From Nannochloropsis oceanica (Eukaryota > Sar > Eustigmatophyceae > Eustigmatales > Monodopsidaceae), in NCBI GenBank assembly GCA_004519485.1, contig CP038132.1:677001-741000 (forward strand): a DNA stretch of 64,000 bases, written 5' to 3'. Shown piece by piece: positions 9,249 to 20,284 of this stretch; within the stretch, counting starts at the first letter, position 1; every line of letters starts with the position of its first letter. Below the pieces are notes generated by a model. The model had not been told where the DNA came from. It saw only the letters and a program-made list of their open reading frames with translations, and ran no database searches. Made by a program: the position numbers and the translations under genes.

Positions 9249-12200
9249 ATGAATGGGGCCAGTACAAGCACTGGCACCGTAGGTGGGAGCTGGGTCACAC
9301 AGGATCGTTTGTTGCAGCTTCTCACGGGTATGTTTGTAGTCTGCCTCTTTCCCTTGCCTTTCTCCACGATCCCATCTTCATGGCCCCGCGCTTTTCCCTA
9401 CGCACGCTCATCCACCCAAACCCACCGTACTTCACACTCCACGTCACAGCCTCTCCGCAGCATGCTACGATGGCCGCAGGCCGTCTCGTTGACATGGCCA
9501 AGGACTTTTCCGCCACGTCCTCGTCAACCTCCTCCACTACTAATAGTACTCCACAAATCGACCTGCTCTGGCGCATTGCAGGGTTCCTTTTTCGCAAGCG
9601 CTGGGAGACCCGCGTGACAGCCGCACTAGCGTTGGAGAATGTGGCGAGCGTCATGGACCCGGCGGAGTTGGCGCAGTGCTTGTTTGGCATCAGCAGCAGC
9701 AGCACTAGCACCAGGGACACCGGCAGCAGTAGCCGGAGTACAAGCGGCAACGACCAGGACAATGCCACTCCTGTCGTGGCCGAGTCTATCACTTCCACCC
9801 TTCCCGTCAACGTAGGACTTTTGCGTTTTGCCTCGTTGGATATGACCCGCGTGCTAGCAGACGGCGAGCCATTGGTGGCTTCGACGGGGGAGGAATACGA
9901 GCTGGGTAGGGCGAGAGAGTGTTTGTCGAGAGAGGAGCTCGAAAGGCAAAAGGTAGAGATTGTCAAGAGGTTGGGGTTACTGGAAGTGCCTGATGACGCG
10001 AAAACACGAAGAGCCTTGGCGAGATTAAAGGATGGAGGAGAAGATCAGCTGGAAGGCTGTTATGGGATTGGGGACGAGGACTTGCTGTCGCGGGAAGAGG
10101 GAAAAGAGATAGACGAAGATTCGTCGAGAATGATAGTGCTACAGCATCGGCGAAAACGGAATGTGAGGGAAATTGTGTCAGGGGGAGGAGATGGGAAAGC
10201 AGCATCCTTAGGAGGGTCAATACGAAAAATTCCAACCACGGAAGAAGCGACAAACGCTACCTTACCTGGCGACATCCACCACCACCACCAGCAACAGCAG
10301 CAGCAATCATTGCCGTGGTTGGCTGAGCATTTGAGTGTTCGTCTGTTTGATGCCTTGTGGGAAACACGGCATGGAGCCGTCTTAGGCTTAACGGCTTTGT
10401 TCAAAGCCTGGCGACGGCGGGGAAAAGGGTCACAGCAGCAGCAGCAGCAGCAGCAGGAGGAGGAGGAGGAGGAGGAGCGGGGAAATGTTTCCCTTCCTCT
10501 GACTGCGATGAATCGATGGTTGGAAGAATGGGGGGAGGATGTAGCGTGTCGTTGTTTGTGTTTGCTGGCTTTGGATAGGTTTGGGGATTACAGTCTAGGG
10601 ACGACGGTGGCGCCGATCAGAGAAGTGACCGGTCAGCTGCTGGGATTGGTGCTGCTGGTGGGAAAAGGACAAGGGAAAAATGGGGAAGATAACATGGAGG
10701 AGCATCATGCAGGGCATTTTGAGGCAGTGCTTGAGCATGTGAAGACTTTGATCGGCCCACTGCAGCAGGTAAAGAGGAACGCGGGGGCAGGAGAAGGGGA
10801 ATGTGATGCTACTGCTGTAGCTTCAGCTGCAGCAGCAGCCATGAACGTACCCATGACAAAAAGAAAGAGAGCGCGTCAAGTAACCACTACCAACACTTCC
10901 CTCCCTTTCTCCTCCAAGACCTCCTCCTCAGTCATGACCTGGGAGGTACGCCACGGCGGGTTCGTCGGTTTGAAGTATCTCGTCGCCCTCCCCTCTCGGC
11001 AAGTCCTCTTTCGGACCCTCGTCCTCCTCCAATGGGCCACTGAGGGTCTGAACGACAGCGTGGAAGATGTCCGCGAAGCCGCTGCCACAGCTGGTCTCAG
11101 CCTGCTGCAGGCCCTGAAGGGGCAGAATCGGCAACGAGGGGCGACAGCAGAAGTTACGGCTGCTGACCTTGAGAGAGTGCTGTGGCCTGTCTTTCAAGCG
11201 TTAATGCAAGAAGGAGGGAGAGAGGAGGAGGATGACACCAGTATGACCACGATTGATTCACCCTCTCAAGTCAGGACAAGGGCTGAAAAGGAGGAAGGTG
11301 TAAGTCCGAAAGTGGACTCTCCCTTCTCCCATCCCTGCAATGCAGTGGCCTGCGCTCCTTACCTTGCCACGTTCTTCCGTCTCGCCAACCAGGCGCTGCA
11401 GCTGCTTGAGCCCTACTTGCCGGGCAACGACATTACTCACTGCTTCGGGAAAATGGACGAAGAGAGCAGCAACATCGACAGCAGCCGCAGCCGTGACAGT
11501 AACCGTAACAGCAATAGCAGCCGTCACAGCAGCGGGAGCAGCATTAGCAGAAGCAGGTATTCTCATCTGGCGCTTGGTCATCCCGGCCCACCATCCAAAA
11601 TTAAGAGACAAAGCCTTCCAATTCCTCGTTCTCCTTTCCCTTTCACTCCTGCGCACGTCATCTCTCATCTCTTTCTGGTGGGGACACGCACAAGCGAGCC
11701 GTCTATTCGTGCTCCCGCTTTAGAGTTGCTTGCAAGCGTTGTAGAATACTGGGGAGGAGTCCGCATACGGTGTGAGAACGCAAAGAAGTATGGCTGGAGA
11801 AGGAATCTTATTACGTTTGAAGCTTCAAAGAGACTGAATCAAGTTACGCTACCAGCGATGGCGTGGAAGGTGCTTGCGGCCTTGGCGGATGGGTTGAAGA
11901 GAGAGAAGAACGAGAAGAATGAGGAGGGTCCATCCTCCCTAATGACGTCCTTAATCAATGTATGGAAGGCGATGGTCGCTGCTTTAAGCCCTCTTGTGAT
12001 AACTACTATGGTAGGTCCAATCACAAATGCTTACCTGTATGGGGATCTAGAATATGACATCTTTCCACTAACTTCTTTAAGGGAGGATTGTGCGGCAATT
12101 CAAAGAGTGGTGCCTGCTTTAGTTGTGATGGTGAAGCAGAAGGTGATTGGTGAGGATATAAAGAGTGTAGAGAGGGAGGCAGTAATTGAGGGGATGGCTT

Positions 12201-15200
12201 TAGAAGCATTGCGGCGACGGGATGGGTCGTCAGAAAAAGCAGCCTTTTTGTTGGGGCAGCTCTTTGGGGAGGGGTGCGGTGAATTTGGAAGGGGAAAGAG
12301 GGAAGAGCATGAAAAGAAGGTCAAGATGGCTTTGTGGGAGGTACTGGTGGAGGAGAGCAGGGTGTACTACCCAGCCAAATATAAAGGAGCGGTTGGGCAG
12401 CCAGCAATGTGGCAAATGAGACGATTGATGCTGGCGACGGCGGTGGCCTTGGTGCAGGGAGCGGTGGACGTGCTTGAGGGCGGGGTGCTGGCGGTGGAGA
12501 AACCCGGATTGCTTGTGCGAGCGCTGATGGAATCCGTGAAGGAGGAAGCGGATAAAGAACGACGGGCACTTGCGGCGAAGTGGTTGATGTGCTTGGGTGT
12601 AAGTCCATTTGAGCACAAGCAGGAATGCTTGGAGAAAGAAAAGAAGGGAGAGACAGCGTTTGAAAAGGCTATGCGGAATTTGTGCGTGTTGGCTTGTCAC
12701 AAGGGAGAAAATCTTGAGTATCCATTTGGGAGGGTAGGGGCAAGGGAGGCGTTGAAGCAGTTTGCGGTTAGAATCAGTGATACACGCTGTGGTGAGATTA
12801 TGCATCGATTTTGGCACTCTCTTTATATGAGTCTTGCTCATCGTTCGCGTGGGGTTTCGGGTGGGTTGTATGATACGGATAGTGAGGAGGAGGAGGAGAA
12901 GGAGGAGGATCTCTGGTCCAACGAAAAGGAGAGCTGGCGCAATTCTTTCTCATTTACGGTTGAGGATGCAATTCGTCTTGTGATGATCATGACGCCCGTG
13001 GTGCAGAAAGACTTACTCTCCCGATTTGCTCGGTATGTCCCCTCTTTGCTACAACGGGCCTGTATGGATGAAGATCGAGACCATGCGAACACGAAGCTGG
13101 TGAACCTCCTAGCGGCTCGTGCGGCGAGAAATATTTTCAAGCAGCTTCCTCCTGATGACCTGCCTCATTTGGCACGACAGATGGCTCAGATGTTACATTA
13201 TTATTTGAGAAAGAGACGAACGCAACGGGAGGAGAATAGGAGGGTACGCGCTGCATTTTGTGTGTTGGAAGTAGCGAAGGGGTTGAGAGAGATGCCCCAC
13301 GGCTCCGAGCATGTCAAGAAAGTGCTGCCTTTCCTCTTACCGGTAGCTTTAATGACGGTGGCCGACGATAATGAGGAGGTTAGGTTGTATGGAGCGGAGG
13401 GCTTTCGGTTATTGGTGGAGATTGCTCCACTGTTGAAAGCGGGGGAGTGGGCAGTAGGGGAGATCCAGGAGCAGCAGCAGCGGCAACAGCAGCAGCAGCG
13501 AGTAAAGGCTGCGATAGATGTTGAACAGGACTCTGAGAAGAGGAAAAAGGCGAAGAGGGTGATGAGGAAGGAGCGAGCCAACGCATCTTTCGTGGCCTGT
13601 CAAAATACCCTCCTCCACCTCCTTCTAGGCAACAAGGCCAGAGCACATATCATCGAAGGACCCGCACAAGCCCTCCCCGCTGCTGCTATTGCTGCTTCTG
13701 CGGGGCCCACCAGAATCGACCGCCGCATCCTCACCCTGCCTGACTCCCTCTCTTCATGCTTTCGAGGAGGGCTTGTCTTGAGACCATATCAGTGGGAGGG
13801 GGTCATGTGGTTGACTCTTTTGAGAAGGGCTGGGTTGCACGGTGCCTTATGTGATGACATGGGGCTTGGCAAAACCTTGCAGGCACTGGTCGCTATAGCA
13901 GTGGCACGCTGCGAAGAGGATGCAGAAGAGAGCGAGGAAGAAGGGGGTGAGAACAGCGCAAGCTCATCTTCGTCTCATCTCCCGTCCTTGGTACTTTGCC
14001 CTGCCAGCTTGGCGGGACACTGGGATTATGAATCTAGGCGATTCTTTTCCGCCGAAACGATCCAAACTGTCCTTTATGCTGTTGGCCTCTCTCCTAAAGA
14101 CAAAGCAAGCTTGATTGCTGGATTGGGGAAAAGGCATTTAGTCGTTGCTTCATATGATATGCTTCGACGGGATCTGGCGCGAAGTGGTGGTGGAGGAGGA
14201 GGCGGAGGGGGCCGAGGGTTATTGACGGGACAGGCGTGGAAGTACGTAATTTTTGATGAAGTGCATGTACTGCGAAGTGGGCAGGCGACAGTGTTAGGGA
14301 GGGCCGTTAAGGCGTTGAGGGCACAGCATCGATTAGCGTTGACGGGGACGCCGTTACAAAATCAGGTGCATGATTTGTGGGGGGTGTTTGATGTGCTAAC
14401 GCCTGGTTTGCTTGGAACGAAGGTCATGTTTGAGACGGAATACGGTCGTCCAATTGGGAAGGCGACATTGAAGAATGCGAGTGCCGATGCGACGGCTGAA
14501 GCCCTTGGGAAGCTGGAGCGGTTGCATGCGCATCTGTTGCCTTTTTTGCTGCGGAGAGAGAAGGGGAAGGTGCTGAAGGATCTGCCTCCCAAAACTATCA
14601 CTGATTTGGCATGCGATTTGGTCCCGCTTCAGATAGAGATGTACGAGGGGCATTGCCACACGGAGCAGGCACAGAGTGTGCTAGAGGGATTAAATTTAAT
14701 GTTAAGGAATGGAGGGGGAGAGAAGGAGGAAGCAGGGATGGCTGCGGGGAGGGAGGTGAAGCAGCAGCTGGGCGGGCAGGCGCTGAGGTTGTTGCATTAT
14801 TTGAGGCTTTTATGTGTGCATCCTGCGTTAGTTTTACAGGCGGGGAGTGCAGCAAGGGAACAGTTGATAGAGGAAGTAGAATGTTCGGGAAAGATGGTGG
14901 CGTTGCAGAATTTGTTATTTGCATGTGGGGTGGTGAAGGACTTTCAGGAGGGCGAAATAGAGGAGGGGGATGGAGATGAAGGAGGAGAGGATGAGGAGGA
15001 GGATATGGAGGAGGAGAAGGAAGATGTTGATAGGGGGCATAAGAGGGACGAGAACAAGATGGTGGAAGAGGAGGATACGGTGGTGACCTTCTCCCTGCCA
15101 TCCCCGCCAGCGTCCGGACCTCAACCGCCTACAGCTGATGCTGCCCCCAATTCTACTTCTGCTGACATAAATGACGACCTCCACCGTTGCCTTATATTTG

Positions 15201-15964
15201 CGCAGCACCGCGTTACTTTAGACGCCATTGAGAAGTCCATCTTGCGAAGGGCCCAGTGGAATCCAGCCTATGCCGAGCAAGAAAATGACCCCACCAGCAT
15301 CACCAGCAACAGTGGCAGCAGCGGCAGCAACGGCAAAAGCCGAGTTCCCGCAACCATTGCCCCCGGAACGCGGTACCTGCGCCTAGATGGGAGCGTGCCG
15401 AGTGGGCAACGCGAGGAATTGGTTCAGCGCTTTAATCGGGACAGATCTATCCCTATCATGCTCTTGACGACGCGCGTGGGTAGCTTAGGGCTGAATCTGA
15501 CGGGTGCGGATATTGTCATTTTTATGGAACACGATTGGAACCCTGCGGTGGATTTACAGGCAATGGACCGCTCGCATCGCATTGGACAAGGTCGGCCTGT
15601 GAATGTTTATCGGCTGGTGACTAAGGGGACGGTTGAAGAGCAGGTCATGGCGCTACAGCGCCGAAAGCGAGGGTTGGCGGACGCGGTGGTGACGGAGCGA
15701 AATGCTGCATCGTTTGAGGACCGAGGGGGGATGAGTAGCGTGTTGGACTTCGTGGCGGCCTCGGTTGGAATGGGTGGGGGAGGAGTGAGGGGGGGTTTTG
15801 ACGGAGACGTCACCATTGGATTTGGAACTGGAGATGCCTCTGATGCGCCTTCCTTGTCGTCGGCGACGGGCGTGGGCATACTGTCCGAGGAAGCGTGGGG
15901 GGAAGAGCAGTATAGTACTTTCGCCGTTGAGAGATTCCTGGCCGAGATTGTGAGGGACGGTTGA
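9249..15964 (+). CDS. BTAF1: TATA-binding-protein-associated factor BTAF1/MOT1, Snf2-family ATPase
   Basis: Mot1/BTAF1 strips TBP from DNA by ATP hydrolysis in the nucleus. I place exon 1 at 9249-9327 (MNGASTSTGT...QDRLLQLLT) and exon 2 at 9450-15964. The 122-nt intron starts GTATGT and ends CACAG, and the join gives LLTASPQHATMAAGRLVDMAKDF, which restores the family's first HEAT repeat. The protein is about 2197 aa. HEAT repeats, including WETRVTAALALENVA and WETRHGAVLGLTALF, fill the first ~1450 residues. The Snf2 core follows: VLRPYQWEGVMWL, DDMGLGKTLQALVAIA (about residue 1497), FDEVHVLRSGQA (DEVH in place of the usual DEGH), LTGTPLQNQ, then TRVGSLGLNLTGADIVIF and DWNPAVDLQAMDRSHRIGQGRPVNVYRL. 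Acidic, Gln and Ser tracts are inserted at several points. Identification is secure; the N-terminal splice is inferred. Confidence 0.95.
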
Positions 15965-17318
15965 GGAAAGTGAAAGAGCAGACGGATGAGACGGAAGTTA
16001 TTTAATACCTGTACATTGATCTTATCAAGGATTTAATAACATTGCGATTCATCATGAAAAGATGTGAAAACTTACATATACCTAAATCAAAATCAGACTA
16101 ATGAAAAGGGCTCACCCAAATGGAGTGAGAATTGACTTTTGTAGTGTCGTCGCGGTGACGTAAAGGGGCTGAATGGGAATCCAAATTGCATTGTTATAAG
16201 CATCATGTTCCGTTTTTCATTCAGCTTTTGTCGCCATTAATTCTGTTGCCCTTTCGTTCGTAGCTCAGAACTCTGGGCCCTGTTCAAATACATATTCCTT
16301 CCCACGACCAAAAACGAATGCCACGGTACCACACGCATTGCTTCCGATCCTAGATTGTATCATTCTGCTTCTTGGCGGCCATGGTGTCCAGTTTTGGCAT
16401 TTAGAATCAATTAAAGCGGCTGCAGCGTATGTGAATGTGATATGGATTGTACATCTGGGGTGATCTCAAATCTAACCGAGTCCTATTTTATAGTTCGAAA
16501 GGCTCCTCAAGAGCCTACCAACCTGCGGCAGAGGGGCTTTAATGAGCAGAGGGATTGGTAATCAAGATTTGGGACCCGTTGAGAACATTTTGTCTTGGAT
16601 GAACAGTGACTGGGAGCCCCACCCGCATCACGAGGCAGATTCTCCGTTCTTCTCACTCGCTATAGCACCGCGACATAACATGAAGAAGGAAGTGGAGGCC
16701 CACAAATAAAAAATTAAATAAAGCATCACTGGAGACTTACGAATTTGACGATGGGAGCCTGAGTTTGATACAAAAACATGTTGACGCTTGGCTGCGAGGA
16801 AAAGTTTGTGCTTCGGACAATTAGCAACATTTAGCAATACAAACCACCTTACGAGTTCATATCGAATTATTGGCCAATAGCATATAATTTCATTGATCTC
16901 GAGCTTATTGTCTTTCTAATTAGTAGTTTGATTGCTTCGGAACCTTGTGGTCACTTCGTGCCTCCCTCACTGCATGTGCTGTAGCTCCACTGCAGCAGTG
17001 TAAGAAGCCGATTGCGGTCGCATTTTCTACATTTGCTACATTTCTGTACTTTGAGTCACATAATGCACTTTCACTTGTGGTAGGTCAACGGTGTTATCTC
17101 GACCCCTCCTTAACAAATATAATGACTTGATTCTCTACCTATCAGGCTCGTGAGACAAGCAAAATAAATGCGCACAGAGGCATAAATAAGTGCTACCTGC
17201 TGATAAAAAAGCTAAATTATGTAGTTTTAGAGATATCATTGTATGGAGGTAACGAATGGAGTTTTCCACGTCCTCACCCAAACAATTTTTAGCCATATCC
17301 CATGCATGCATAACCTCC
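15965..17318. other. Long convergent intergenic region
   Basis: This 1354-bp AT-richer stretch lies between the 3' ends of BTAF1 (+) and the glycosyltransferase (-). It is the largest gap in the window. The short ORFs at 16628-16837 (-) and 16945-17130 (+) show no family resemblance. A perfect 6-bp inverted repeat with a 5-nt loop (AGGCTC/GAGCCT) lies at 16500-16516. I recognise no tRNA, snRNA or repeat family. Confidence 0.5.
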
Positions 17319-19622
17319 CTAAACATTCCACCCACATATCCGCAAATCCTCAAGCATTTCCAGTTTAGTTGGCTTGAGCTTCCGCCACAAGGCCGTGGCC
17401 TTGACCAGCTCCGTGGAGATATCATCATGATTAAGTTTGATGTCTTCCATAAAATTGACACCGGACATGACGATGCGACGGACGCGCCAGCCAATTTGAT
17501 GGACCACGTAGGAGAGCCAGAGGTCTTCCACCTTTCGGTACGCCTCGGGGACCTTATGTATGTTGGCGGGATACCAGAGGGTAGTTGGTTGGGAGGGGAT
17601 GAGCGAGCGATATATGGAGGAATTGAAAGACACAGAGAATATCAGCCGATTAAATAAGATTAGCGGCAGCCCCTTCACCCTCCTTCTCTTCTTCATCTTC
17701 TTTTCCCCTACCTTGTCGATCAGCGGGAAATAAAACCGGATAATGTCAGCATCAATTACCGAAAGCCCTGTCCCAGCGTAATGGAACTTGGTTACCCCAC
17801 TTATTTTCCCCGCTTTCAAATCAGTTGGAGTGAGCCTAGAAGACTGGTAGTCAGCCATGGGTCCTTGAAAGTGTCTTCCCCACCAGCTATTATACTCTTG
17901 CGGCCGCGCCTCAGCCATCAAGTCCAGCAAACCATTCGGCGCAGGCAATTTGATATCGTCGTCCAACATCACGAAATAGTCGACGTTAAATTCTTTAACC
18001 GCATCTTGCATCATGTAGAAACGGGCAAACCCACCAGGATTGTCATGGAATGTTCTCATGCGGTACCCAGCCAAGCCCTTTATGCCCTTAAGGATCGACT
18101 CAATCTCCACCGCTTGTGCATCATCCCCATTATTACAAACATGAAGATAAATAGGCCGCTTATCCACATTTTGCAGGTCAATATTCGCTTTCAACACATC
18201 CTTTAGCAACGAAACCCTCTTGTACGCACAACTAATGATATGGATCGGTTCGGGCAACCCTTCCGTCTGGGCAATCAACGCCTGGACATAGTTTAAATCC
18301 TTGTTTTTAATCTTCTGATCCATGTAAACCGTCGAATTTCCCGTCATCCTGTAATAAACATGCGGCCGTTCTCCATCCATAAAAGCCACCTTTTTATCCC
18401 CTGAAAGTTCCAAAGCCTTGTAAACCATCTGCCTGTCTGTGTACTTTAGTAACCACCTCTCCGAAGCCGGGTCTCGGAAATCATTTTCCTCAAAATGGTG
18501 CAACAAAAACGCACGAAACACCCGCGGGTGGCAATAGGTCCAAGCAGAGGTCCGCACGCTGGAAGACTGATTATGGGGGTGGTAGACAATGGGTGGGGGA
18601 GGGCCACATTGCTCCTCGTAGTAACCTCGGATGCGACCGTACGCAAACCAGGGCTTTTTCTTCCGGAAAGTGGCTGCCACCTCGTCCAGCACCTCGTCGT
18701 GGAAAAATTTGTCGTCTCCATCGATAAAAAGCACAATGTCCATAGGTGCGGCGAGACGGCGAATGGCCCGCATCAACACCCATTTGGCATAGGAGGGACC
18801 GCGGCGCTCGCTCCCGCGCAAGATGATTACTTCGTACGATAAGTTGGGGATTAGAGATTCCACCAGGTCGGCGCTGCCATCGTCGGAAGAGTCATCGTAA
18901 ACTACCACAGTTACATGGGGGTAGCTTTGGCTCTCAATGCTTTCTAAGAATTCCTCCACGAACTCGAACGAGTTAAAGAGGGGGGCAGCCACAAAGATAT
19001 GGTGCTTAGGAGCAGAGGCGATGTCTTCGTCAGTGATACAATAAGAGGGAGGCACGTTCGAGGTTACCTTCAAGGCGTTAAGAGCTGCGTCGTCCGCCAT
19101 TTGCAGTGTGGTGGTCACAAGGGTAGAGGCGACAGAAAAGTCGGTCAACGTTGCTCTCTTGATGTCAAAGGGAGACGTAGATGCTGTGTCGCTCTTGCCA
19201 TCGACTGAGGCCACCGCAGCGGTCGAGGCAGTTGTGGAAAAGCCTGAGCTATTTAAGATCTTCCCTTGCTTGATGGTCGAGATAAAGCTAGATACGGCAG
19301 AATTCCTTTCCTCAGTAGCCGAATTTGTTGTTGTCTGTTCGGTCTCAGTGATCTTCATACCCTTGTCTCCCCGGATCCCTGCCGACTGCAGGGCTTGTGT
19401 GACGTAGAAGGGACGAGAGTCGCTCGCATGGTCTCTCAAATTATGCAAGTACATGCACACAAGGAGGAAAACCGCCAAGATGGCATTACAGACATAGAAT
19501 TGGAGTCTTCTGGCTCGGCCCACGAGATGTTGGCCATTATGGCCATTATAGTAGTGGTGGGTAGAAGTAAAAAATAGCGGGGCGGGGAGAGGGATGACCT
19601 GCATACTGGTCGATGGAGGCAA
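17319..19622 (-). CDS. Type II membrane protein with two GT-A glycosyltransferase domains
   Basis: The N-terminus has one transmembrane anchor (about residues 40-56, FYVCNAILAVFLLVCMYL), typical of Golgi glycosyltransferases. A first GT2-like domain has HIFVAAPLFNSFEFVEEFLESI, VVVYDDSSDDGSADLV and a DxD-type site in DIVLFIDGDDKFF. A second domain has IHIISCAYKRVSLLKDVL, FVMLDDDIKLP (DDD) and VEDLWLSYVVHQIGWRV. The open frame is 767 aa, but a 159-nt segment (17553-17711) has a GTAGGG donor, a possible CTGAT branch point, a pyrimidine tract and an AAG acceptor. Removing it joins FPLIDK directly to VPEAYRKVEDLWLSY, which reads better and gives 714 aa. The segment is a multiple of three without stops, so both forms are translatable. 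The sugar donor and acceptor cannot be told. It is divergent from the JmjC gene. Confidence 0.8.
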   Translation of the reverse strand: MPPSTSMQVIPLPAPLFFTSTHHYYNGHNGQHLVGRARRLQFYVCNAILAVFLLVCMYLHNLRDHASDSRPFYVTQALQSAGIRGDKGMKITETEQTTTNSATEERNSAVSSFISTIKQGKILNSSGFSTTASTAAVASVDGKSDTASTSPFDIKRATLTDFSVASTLVTTTLQMADDAALNALKVTSNVPPSYCITDEDIASAPKHHIFVAAPLFNSFEFVEEFLESIESQSYPHVTVVVYDDSSDDGSADLVESLIPNLSYEVIILRGSERRGPSYAKWVLMRAIRRLAAPMDIVLFIDGDDKFFHDEVLDEVAATFRKKKPWFAYGRIRGYYEEQCGPPPPIVYHPHNQSSSVRTSAWTYCHPRVFRAFLLHHFEENDFRDPASERWLLKYTDRQMVYKALELSGDKKVAFMDGERPHVYYRMTGNSTVYMDQKIKNKDLNYVQALIAQTEGLPEPIHIISCAYKRVSLLKDVLKANIDLQNVDKRPIYLHVCNNGDDAQAVEIESILKGIKGLAGYRMRTFHDNPGGFARFYMMQDAVKEFNVDYFVMLDDDIKLPAPNGLLDLMAEARPQEYNSWWGRHFQGPMADYQSSRLTPTDLKAGKISGVTKFHYAGTGLSVIDADIIRFYFPLIDKVGEKKMKKRRRVKGLPLILFNRLIFSVSFNSSIYRSLIPSQPTTLWYPANIHKVPEAYRKVEDLWLSYVVHQIGWRVRRIVMSGVNFMEDIKLNHDDISTELVKATALWRKLKPTKLEMLEDLRICGWNV
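17553..17711 (-). other. Candidate stop-free 159-nt intron inside the glycosyltransferase gene
   Basis: Read on the minus strand, the segment begins GTAGGGG after a GACAAG exon end and finishes CATAAG before GTCCCC. It is phase 0 and 53 codons long. Its translation (Lys/Arg-rich then hydrophobic) interrupts a conserved stretch. The acceptor AAG is weaker than CAG, so it could instead be a retained or alternative intron. Confidence 0.55.
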
Positions 19623-20284
19623 TCACTTAAATAGGATGGACAATTCCCTTTAGGCCGGGTGGCGATATTATCCCGTGATCGAGGCTCTGTACGACGATAT
19701 CTTTCCACTGGCACGGCCTGGCTGTCTGTTTGTTTGGGTCTTGGAAAAGCAGTGGTGGACTTTGGATGTTAGTATGGGTATCACCATGTAGACATGGAGC
19801 AGATGGCTCGACCGCACCCCACACATGAAAACCAATGGGTGTACATGTCAAGAGGGCAAAGTAGGCTTTCTAGTTGGTGCTTGGACTTTTTTCAAAACGG
19901 TGAGAGCCGTGAAACCGATACTCGTCGTGTATGTTTTGGGACGAGGAATTTCGAGACGAGAAATGAATATGTATGTACCCATCATCATCAAAAAAACGCT
20001 TTCTCTCGCTTTCTCTCCTTTGAATTTGAACCGAAGACCTTTAGGAGACGTACAAATGGGCGTATTACACGCACATATGCACGGCGCAGCGTGGGGAATA
20101 AGTCTGTAGAGATTCACGATATGCGTATGAGAGGACACGCAGTCAACGCTGCCAAGGCTGCACGGAGCACTCAAAATCCTGAAGTCGAAAAGAACTACAA
20201 CGATGAATCATCATTATGCCCCCATCACTCACACTTATCCTCTGATTCACTCATACACCTCAGGACCCGCGACTCATCGCTTCC
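19623..20284. promoter_or_regulatory. Divergent intergenic region, glycosyltransferase / JmjC protein
   Basis: A 662-bp gap between opposite start codons. A 164-codon open frame on the plus strand (19794-20288) overlaps it, but it is Arg/His/Ser-rich, resembles nothing I recognise and runs into the next gene's start, so I read it as chance. Promoters for both genes must lie here. Confidence 0.5.

Noticed and set aside
19990-20050. Possible tRNA T-arm on the minus strand (GGTTCAAATT)
   Set aside because: The flanking bases do not form a T stem or acceptor stem, so no cloverleaf can be drawn.
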